Positions 58,621-64,000 of a stretch of 64,000 nt of DNA are shown here, one piece after another. Both the position numbers and the translations under genes were made by a program. Where the stretch lies: contig NZ_BDDS01000004.1 in assembly GCF_001653135.1 (NCBI RefSeq), positions 186,001-250,000 on the forward strand. The letters run 5' to 3'. The notes under the pieces were generated by a model. That model had not been told where the DNA came from and did no database searches. It saw only the letters and a program-made list of their open reading frames with translations. The stretch is from Pseudoalteromonas neustonica (GTDB taxonomy: Bacteria; Pseudomonadota; Gammaproteobacteria; Enterobacterales; Alteromonadaceae). Within the stretch, counting starts at the first letter, position 1, and the number at the start of each line of letters is the position of its first letter.

Positions 58621-58750
58621 CGCGCTAAAGCACGACCTACAGTGTCACGCGCTAAAGCACGACCTACAGAGTCATGCGCTGAAGCACGACCTACAGAGTC
58701 ATGCGCTAAAGCACGACCTACAGTGTCATGCGCTGAAGCACGATCTACAG
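58621..58750. repeat. 27-bp x 5 tandem REP-like repeat between cas1 and cas2-3
   Basis: Units begin at 58621, 58648, 58675, 58702 and 58729. Each contains CGCGCTAAAGCACGACCTAC or a variant, which is the exact complement of the REP-like core in the minisatellite at 47730-48490. Each unit can form a hairpin. The block lies between the cas1 stop (58756) and the cas2-3 start (58596), inside the operon, so every transcript reaching cas2-3 must cross five hairpins. The cas2-3 reading frame stays open across it, but no upstream start codon exists. Confidence 0.9.
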
Positions 58751-58755
58751 AAACG

Positions 58756-59730
58756 TTATGCATTTTTATCTATCTCTGCATGTGTGGTTAAAGCAATGCT
58801 TTTTACAGTATCAAACATAAAATCTAACGCTTTATGATCGGTAAATGCTTGTAATATTTGTTGGCGAAACTCTTGCTCGGTTGCGTTTTCTTTGGCGCAA
58901 ATAAATGCCCAAGGCAGAACGAGTGTGTCTTTTATTAAATCAGCTATATCAAACACTAATGCGCCTCTTCTGGTTTTCCCGTGCATTACGGCAAAACCGT
59001 GGGGAATACCTAATACCCACAAGCAGCTTGCGGCTAAGCCATAGGCTAAGTAATTACCGTGGTTTAGAAAGTCATTCGCTAAGTCTGTAGATTTATGCTC
59101 ACGTTTAAAGTCTGTTGTTTGTGTGGCATTAGCTGCAAACTTATAAAGTGCTTTAGTGAGCTGCGCTTCGGTTAGTAGTAATTCGTTTTGTTTGGTGGCG
59201 CTTTCTGTGCGTTGGTTAAAGGTCGTTAATGCACTTTCTAAATCGGTGAGATTAAAACCATTATGTTTTAGGTCTTTATCTTTTAGCCAAATTTTAGTGA
59301 GATATTCAATTCGCGCTGCTTGGATCATTTTTGCCGCTATCAGGCGTTTTTCATCATCAAACCAAAAGCGCATCCAACCTTGCAGATATTCTGTTGGACG
59401 ATATTCACTTTGTGGCGTTAACCACTCAATAGGTTGCTCAACGTCATTTGCCATATAAAGCGGTGTACCACCGCCGCCACTAAAACCTACTAATACGCCA
59501 GCTTGGGCTAGCATTCGCATTGCGGCTTGGGTAATTGATGTGCCGTTACCCAATAAAATTACGGTTGTATTTGCGATTGGAATATTAAAATAGAGATTCT
59601 CTTTCGTGCCTTCGGTTAAATAAAGTACACGCCCATCCTTTTGCATAACACGGCAATATTCCAAGCAATAAATGTTTGCGCGCTTTGAATGCAAAATTGC
59701 TTTTAGATCTGATGAGCTAAAGTTTTCCAT
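58756..59730 (-). CDS. cas1: Type I-F Cas1 integrase
   Basis: A 324-residue integrase that inserts new spacers at the leader end. The N-terminal LKAILHSKRANIYCLEYCRV and the IPIANTTVILLGNGTSITQA segment are diagnostic of I-F Cas1. The C-terminal HGFAVMHGKTRRGALVFDIADLIKD holds the conserved His and Asp metal ligands. AGGA precedes the ATG. It is the first cas gene, with a promoter in the 100-bp gap behind the WYL regulator gene. Confidence 0.96.
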   Translation of the reverse strand: MENFSSSDLKAILHSKRANIYCLEYCRVMQKDGRVLYLTEGTKENLYFNIPIANTTVILLGNGTSITQAAMRMLAQAGVLVGFSGGGGTPLYMANDVEQPIEWLTPQSEYRPTEYLQGWMRFWFDDEKRLIAAKMIQAARIEYLTKIWLKDKDLKHNGFNLTDLESALTTFNQRTESATKQNELLLTEAQLTKALYKFAANATQTTDFKREHKSTDLANDFLNHGNYLAYGLAASCLWVLGIPHGFAVMHGKTRRGALVFDIADLIKDTLVLPWAFICAKENATEQEFRQQILQAFTDHKALDFMFDTVKSIALTTHAEIDKNA

Positions 59731-59790
59731 AACAGTTCCTATTTTGTAAGTGTGCCTACTTTAGATTTGCTTTAGAACTGTTTCAACACT
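59731..59790 (-). promoter_or_regulatory. Probable cas operon promoter with flanking inverted repeat
   Basis: On the minus strand TTGAAA (59786-59781) and TAAAGT (59763-59758) are 17 bp apart. An inverted repeat AACAGTTC (59731-59738) and GAACTGTT (59775-59782) brackets this promoter; its upstream arm overlaps the -35 box and the other abuts the cas1 start codon. That makes it a candidate operator. Confidence 0.55.
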
Positions 59791-59830
59791 GTATATTTAT
59801 CACCTGCTGAGTTTTTACGCATGTTTAGTA

Positions 59831-60676
59831 TTACCATGCCATATAAGGTTTAAGTGCCTCTAAGCATGTTGGACTTAAAATAATTTGTTGGGCTTCGGGT
59901 TTGGTTTGGTAGCTGTCTAGGTGAAGTTGTTTAAGTAAGTACAGTAATAGCGCGGCGCGTACGGTTATTTTACGTTGGTAACGGCCATTTGGCTGTTTTG
60001 TCATTTGATGATCGAGTGCGATAATGTGGGCGCGTTCTGGGGTTAAACGCGGATCGGGCTCTATCACTACGGTTAATTGAGTTTGCCACAATGTGTCGTG
60101 ACTTTGGTCATATTGCGCCTCCCCTTCAAACTCACATTCACCATTAAAGCGTGTTAGTACAAAGTCTCTAAAGCCACTATTTTTTTCACAATAGGCGCGT
60201 ACGTGCCAACGCATACCGTCAAATATTAGATTATGTGGGCTTATTATGCGTGATTCAAATTCGGGGCTGGACACTGAAGCATAGCCTACATCAACTCTTA
60301 ATCCTTGATTTAATGCACGTAGCACGCCCCTTATTTTGTGCGGTTCAATACTAATTAGTGGTGAACTAAGCCAAGTAAATTGCTGCCAAGTAAGTGTATC
60401 TTCACTTTGATCGGCTAGCTTTAAATACGCTGTTAGGTCAAGGTCGATTAAGCATGGGGAAAAGTCTTTTGTTGCTTCATACCCTTTAAGTGAACTGTTG
60501 TAACGTAGGCTCTGTGGGTAAAACTGTATATAGTCTTGAATAATATTTGACGCACTTGAACGACTAATTGCAAAGTGCTTTTGCAAATGATTTGTGGTTA
60601 ACCGCCCTTCCCAATGAATAATAAGTTCAATAAAATTAAAGCGTCTACGGGTTATATAGTCGAATTGTGGGGTCAT
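59831..60676 (-). CDS. WYL-domain transcriptional regulator (CapW/BrxR-like)
   Basis: A 281-residue regulator directly upstream of the cas operon, same strand. An N-terminal winged helix (RRRFNFIELIIHWEGRLTTN) resembles the BrxR/CapW group, and GYEATKDFSP follows it. The WYL domain comes next (SPHNLIFDGMRWHVRAYC, FRDFVLTRFNG), then a C-terminal WCX region. WYL regulators of this group repress phage-defence operons (CBASS, BREX) and respond to an unknown ligand, probably nucleic acid. By position this one should control the I-F operon. AGGGA precedes the ATG. A palindrome lies at 60736-60757 in its promoter region. Confidence 0.85.
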   Translation of the reverse strand: MTPQFDYITRRRFNFIELIIHWEGRLTTNHLQKHFAISRSSASNIIQDYIQFYPQSLRYNSSLKGYEATKDFSPCLIDLDLTAYLKLADQSEDTLTWQQFTWLSSPLISIEPHKIRGVLRALNQGLRVDVGYASVSSPEFESRIISPHNLIFDGMRWHVRAYCEKNSGFRDFVLTRFNGECEFEGEAQYDQSHDTLWQTQLTVVIEPDPRLTPERAHIIALDHQMTKQPNGRYQRKITVRAALLLYLLKQLHLDSYQTKPEAQQIILSPTCLEALKPYMAW

Positions 60677-60735
60677 GCATTCCCTGCACTATTTCATTAT
60701 TGTTAGCTCAACTTATCAGAAAAATTATTGATTAC

Positions 60736-60757
60736 AAGCAGAATTCCTTTTCTGCTT
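60736..60757. promoter_or_regulatory. Palindrome upstream of the WYL regulator gene
   Basis: AAGCAGAA and TTCTGCTT arms around six bases, about 60 bp before the WYL gene start and next to a MITE edge. It may be an autoregulatory operator. Confidence 0.45.
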
Positions 60758-60760
60758 ATA

Positions 60761-61036
60761 AGGGCGTGTTGACCTTTCAGGATTAAAATTTGTTCCAACA
60801 AGGGGCGATTTAATCGCGGCGCGAGATTTGTAACCTAGTGGGCTAAGTAAAAGTCGAGCAAAGCTTCCGCGTCCTGCTCACGCCCCTAGGAAGAACCCCG
60901 AAGGGCAGCGTGTGTTTGGCATTTATGCTGCGTTATCGCCTATTTATGGGGAACAACCACACACCATAGGCTCTGCCTTGCCTAAATACCAAACATACTG
61001 CTGCAAATTTAACCTCGAAAGATAAACATGCCCTAG
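60761..61036. mobile_element. MITE-like element, long copy
   Basis: About 276 bp with ends AGGGCGTGTTGACCTTT and CGAAAGATAAACATGCCCT. It is homologous to the copy at 42021-42227 but with an extra internal segment (around 60852-60940, including CCCCTAGGAAGAACCCCGAA). The right end is more diverged. It lies between the WYL gene promoter and the end of the J-domain gene, at the edge of the CRISPR locus. Confidence 0.8.
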
Positions 61037-61046
61037 CTTGTTTAAA

Positions 61047-62252
61047 TCAAAAATTAAACATGCTTTCTAGCGCATCGTCAAAAGACATAGGCATATGGCG
61101 TTTATTATTAATCCGATCATTTAGCTCTTCTTTAAGTAATTTTACTGTGGTGCAGTATCCTAAACGCTCGGATATTTCTTCACACTCACTATTTAAAGCA
61201 GCGATATGATTAGTAAAATTATGTTTAATTTGCGCTTTACTACGACCATTAAATTTACGCCATACGAGTGAATGCGGATCATTGCCTTCTTTTTGCTGGC
61301 GGTGCAGTTTATTTAACTCAACTATTTTATTTTGCAGTAGCGGAATTAAGTTAGCTTTAGTTTCTTCATCAAAATCTACGTCGTCATCAAAATGAGTTAT
61401 GTATAACTGCAATAAGGTAAAGCCATCTTTTGCTTTACGGGCCTGCCCTAGTTGCTGCATAAGTTCGTGCTTTTCAGCCTTTTTGGTTGGATCAGGCTCT
61501 TTATCCGGGTGAAGTTTTGCTGCTAAACGTTTATACATTTTGTTTAGTTGCGAGCTTTTAAATAGCTTTTCTAATTTTGCATCCGTCTTTTGTTGTTTAA
61601 TTTCATCGCGGTCGAATCGTTCGAATTGATCAAAAAAATCATCCCAGTCTTCATCTTGTTCTGCATGTGCATTGCCTGGATTAAATGCATCGTCGTCGCT
61701 TTCTTCATCCTCACCAAAGCCTTGTTCATCAAGATGCTGATAAAGTTTTTGGGGATTGACGGCAATTTCTCTCAAGTCTTCATCTGTTAACTCTAAACCG
61801 GGGAAATCTTGTTGGAGCATAGTTCGTAAAAGATTCAACTGGGATGAATCAATTGCATTAACTGTATCGTGATTGTGCTTGCTTAAATGCGATTGAAAGA
61901 TTTGCGTTACTTTTTCAATTTCCAACTCACCAATAAATGGGTGCCCTGATAAGTATTCTAAATCTTCGTTTATCCAATCTACAAGCTCATTGCGCTGCTC
62001 AATCGTCAGGCTTTTACGCTGAATAAATTTACTCAGATGAATAATTTGCTCTGCCATCATACGGGCTTGGTGGTGCTCGTGAGGCTCCACTTGCTCTTTA
62101 AACTGATTGAATAGCGTACTTTTTTTAATCTCAAAGTTTGCGTTACGCTTGGTGTGCTTATCTATTCGCTGCCATAAACGTTCTAATTCTGATGCAGGTT
62201 TCGCTGTCGCTTGCTGTTTTACATTTTGTAAAAAAGTTGTGTTTGTTTTCAT
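61047..62252 (-). CDS. J-domain protein
   Basis: A 401-residue cytoplasmic protein with a J-like segment in the second half (LNKMYKRLAAKLHPDKEPDP, about residues 230-250), including the HPD triad that stimulates Hsp70/DnaK ATPase. The N-terminal 200 residues are helical and unknown, with a long acidic stretch (about residues 185-215). No zinc-finger domain is present, so it is not DnaJ itself. It would recruit DnaK to a special client. The gene is divergent from qmcA. Confidence 0.75.
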   Translation of the reverse strand: MKTNTTFLQNVKQQATAKPASELERLWQRIDKHTKRNANFEIKKSTLFNQFKEQVEPHEHHQARMMAEQIIHLSKFIQRKSLTIEQRNELVDWINEDLEYLSGHPFIGELEIEKVTQIFQSHLSKHNHDTVNAIDSSQLNLLRTMLQQDFPGLELTDEDLREIAVNPQKLYQHLDEQGFGEDEESDDDAFNPGNAHAEQDEDWDDFFDQFERFDRDEIKQQKTDAKLEKLFKSSQLNKMYKRLAAKLHPDKEPDPTKKAEKHELMQQLGQARKAKDGFTLLQLYITHFDDDVDFDEETKANLIPLLQNKIVELNKLHRQQKEGNDPHSLVWRKFNGRSKAQIKHNFTNHIAALNSECEEISERLGYCTTVKLLKEELNDRINNKRHMPMSFDDALESMFNF

Positions 62253-62326
62253 TAAAGCTCGTATCTCATCATATTTACACGCATAATCATTGCTCTAGTC
62301 TAATAAAAAATCTAAGGAGAGTATAC

Positions 62327-63280
62327 ATGGACCCAATTGCGCAAATATTCAACATGCTGTTTACTGTTGAAGCGTTTTTACTCATTTTTGTATTAGTGCT
62401 GCTTAAAAGCAGTGTTAAGTTTGTACCACAAAACCGTGCTTGGTTAATCGAACGTTTTGGTAAATATCAATCAACTAAAGAAGCCGGATTAAACTTTATT
62501 ATCCCATTTATTGATCGTATTGCCGCAGATCGCAGCTTAAAAGAACAAGCACAAGATGTGCCTTCTCAATCGGCCATCACTAAAGACAACATTTCATTGA
62601 TTGTTGATGGTGTTTTATACTTTAGGGTACTTGACCCATACCGCGCCACTTACGGTGTTGACGATTATGTATTTGCTGTCACTCAACTTTCGCAAACAAC
62701 CATGCGTTCAGAGCTTGGTAAAATGGAACTTGATAAAACCTTTGAAGAACGTGATCTACTCAATACCAATATCGTAAGCGCAATTAACCAAGCGGCTGAG
62801 CCGTGGGGTATTCAAGTATTACGGTACGAGATTAAAGACATTGTGCCACCGCAATCTGTAATGGAAGCGATGGAAGCGCAAATGAAGGCCGAGCGTGTTA
62901 AACGTGCACAGATTTTAGAATCAGAAGGTGATCGCCAAGCTAACATCAATGTTGCCGAAGGTAAAAAGCAAGCCCAAGTATTAGCTGCCGAAGCTGAAAA
63001 AGCCGAACAAATACTGCGCGCTGAAGGTGAAGCTAAAGCGATTATTGCCGTTGCAGAAGCACAAGCAGATGCATTACGTAAAGTCGGTGAAGCTGCTGAT
63101 ACTGAACAAGGGCAAAAAGCAATTCAATTAGATCTTGCGTCAAAAGCAATTGCCGCTAAACAAGCTATTGCTAAAGAATCTTCAGTTGTTTTACTACCAG
63201 ATAACGGGACTGATGCCAGCTCAATGGTGGCACAAGCAATGTCGATTATTAATACGTTAAATACTAAACAAAAAAGCTAA
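62327..63280 (+). CDS. qmcA: SPFH/band-7 membrane protein QmcA
   Basis: A 317-residue stomatin/flotillin relative with an N-terminal membrane anchor (about residues 11-28), the SPFH domain (VPQNRAWLIERFGKYQST, FRVLDPYRATYGVDDY) and a long Ala/Glu/Lys coiled coil. Such proteins form ring-like scaffolds at membrane microdomains. ATG 62327 has AAGGAGAG upstream; the longer open frame is out of context. It is followed by nfeD after 18 bp, the usual pair. Confidence 0.92.
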   Translation: MDPIAQIFNMLFTVEAFLLIFVLVLLKSSVKFVPQNRAWLIERFGKYQSTKEAGLNFIIPFIDRIAADRSLKEQAQDVPSQSAITKDNISLIVDGVLYFRVLDPYRATYGVDDYVFAVTQLSQTTMRSELGKMELDKTFEERDLLNTNIVSAINQAAEPWGIQVLRYEIKDIVPPQSVMEAMEAQMKAERVKRAQILESEGDRQANINVAEGKKQAQVLAAEAEKAEQILRAEGEAKAIIAVAEAQADALRKVGEAADTEQGQKAIQLDLASKAIAAKQAIAKESSVVLLPDNGTDASSMVAQAMSIINTLNTKQKS

Positions 63281-63298
63281 ACGACTAAGGGGATAATC

Positions 63299-63751
63299 AT
63301 GGATCTCATTACTAATAATTTACCTGAAGTGCTGATGATTTTAGGCATTGCAGCTCTCATTATTGAGGTTGCTGTATTAGGAATGTCGACTTTTATATTA
63401 TTATTTTTAGGCATGTCGTTGTTTGCAACCGGTTTGATGATGAATTTTTCAATATTGGATAATTCATTAACGACTGCATTGTGGAGTAATACCCTTGTAA
63501 CAGCGGCACTGGCTGCTTTACTGTGGAAACCTCTTAAGCGTATGCAAGACAATGTAGACACTAAAGAAGTTAAAAGTGATTTTGCTGAGCTCGATTTTAT
63601 ACTCAATAGCCATGTTAATGAGCAGGGTCTTAGTACACATTCATACTCTGGGATCAGCTGGAAGCTAAAAAGTCACCAACCACTATCCGCTGGTACGCAT
63701 GTTAAAGTAGTAAAAAAAGAAGTTGGTGTAATGTGGGTTGAAACGCTTTAA
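63299..63751 (+). CDS. NfeD-family membrane protein
   Basis: A 150-residue protein with three membrane helices in the first 80 residues and a C-terminal OB-fold (GISWKLKSHQPLSAGTHVKV). NfeD proteins pair with SPFH proteins and are thought to bind them in the membrane. The gene follows qmcA by 18 bp on the same strand, a conserved operon. In E. coli the equivalent is YbbK-YbbJ. Confidence 0.85.
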   Translation: MDLITNNLPEVLMILGIAALIIEVAVLGMSTFILLFLGMSLFATGLMMNFSILDNSLTTALWSNTLVTAALAALLWKPLKRMQDNVDTKEVKSDFAELDFILNSHVNEQGLSTHSYSGISWKLKSHQPLSAGTHVKVVKKEVGVMWVETL

Positions 63752-63767
63752 TTATCTCAATAAAAAT

Positions 63768-63798
63768 CAAATAACGTGAAGCTATTTCACGTTATTTG
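63768..63798. terminator. Hairpin after the NfeD gene
   Basis: CAAATAACGTGAA and its complement form 13-bp arms around five bases, 17 bp after the stop. An A-tract precedes it rather than a clear T-tract, so it may be bidirectional or a stem only. Confidence 0.6.
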
Positions 63799-64000
63799 CC
63801 TCTCATGTCTTATATATTTTTTGTAACAAAAAACATTTCTTTTTATTTCAAAAATCAAAGCAATTAAGTGCTTTAATCCATCAAAAATCAATTAAACCCA
63901 CTCAGAGTTAATATAATAAACATAAAAAGATACAAATTTGTTAACCGGGTTTTATCTTTAACGGTAGCTTAATTTTATTCAATAAAGCAAAAAATCTTTT
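63799..64000. other. AT-rich end of window
   Basis: The last 200 bases are very AT-rich, with no ORF, RNA or repeat recognised. Confidence 0.5.

Noticed and set aside
58427..58837. 136-codon plus-strand frame with HALKHDLQ repeats
   Set aside because: It is the antisense of cas2-3 and the REP array, and has no independent support.

Overview
The window looks like chromosomal DNA of a marine gammaproteobacterium of the Alteromonadales, most likely Pseudoalteromonas or a close relative. The reasons are an AT-rich base composition, abundant TonB-dependent receptors and large hybrid sensor kinases, a RegB/RegA-type redox pair, and protein sequences that resemble that group from memory. No database search was possible, so the genus is an inference.

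Layout. Positions 1-5110: a DctB/DctD-like two-component pair with a TonB-dependent receptor, then a small membrane protein. 5534-10080: a worn accessory zone with a lysozyme-like gene, a secreted orphan, a truncated secreted protein, the 3' end of an IS110-family transposase, several short dispersed repeats, and a cut-down nuclease-toxin tip followed directly by a likely immunity gene. 10081-18019: housekeeping genes (zinc-ribbon protein, DUF1761, RegA/RegB, an amidohydrolase, a FabH-like synthase, an M17 aminopeptidase, LETM1-like and oxidoreductase-like small proteins). 18343-29220: a TonB receptor with a TPR-sulfotransferase, rlmF, a collapsed threonine aldolase gene, tdk, ogt, a fused ada-alkA, sodA and a GNAT acetyltransferase. 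29267-47674: three very large signalling proteins (two hybrid kinases and a propeller-PAS-GGDEF-EAL protein), a two-subunit bacterioferritin with bfd, an isochorismatase-like hydrolase, a zinc-type CDF exporter and a diguanylate cyclase. 61047-63751: a J-domain protein and a QmcA/NfeD pair.

The centrepiece is a complete type I-F CRISPR-Cas locus (47.7-60.7 kb, all on the minus strand). Its order is WYL-domain regulator, cas1, cas2-3, cas8f (csy1), cas5f (csy2), cas7f (csy3), cas6f (csy4), leader, then an array of 34 repeats and 33 spacers. Beyond the old end of the array lies a separate block of four decayed repeats, bounded by a duplicated flank. Beyond that is a minisatellite with a 111-bp period. 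The minisatellite shares a 20-base REP-like hairpin core with a 27-bp x 5 tandem repeat wedged between cas1 and cas2-3. Two spacers (the 2nd and 10th from the leader) overlap by 14 bases, so they come from one target, and the overlap shows a 5'-CC PAM directly.

Several small systems read coherently from sequence alone. The bacterioferritin subunits have complementary losses: one keeps the ferroxidase ligands, the other keeps the haem-ligand Met52. A WYL regulator of the CapW/BrxR type sits directly upstream of the cas promoter. A pair of MITE-like elements shares inverted ends, and one copy marks the upstream edge of the CRISPR locus.
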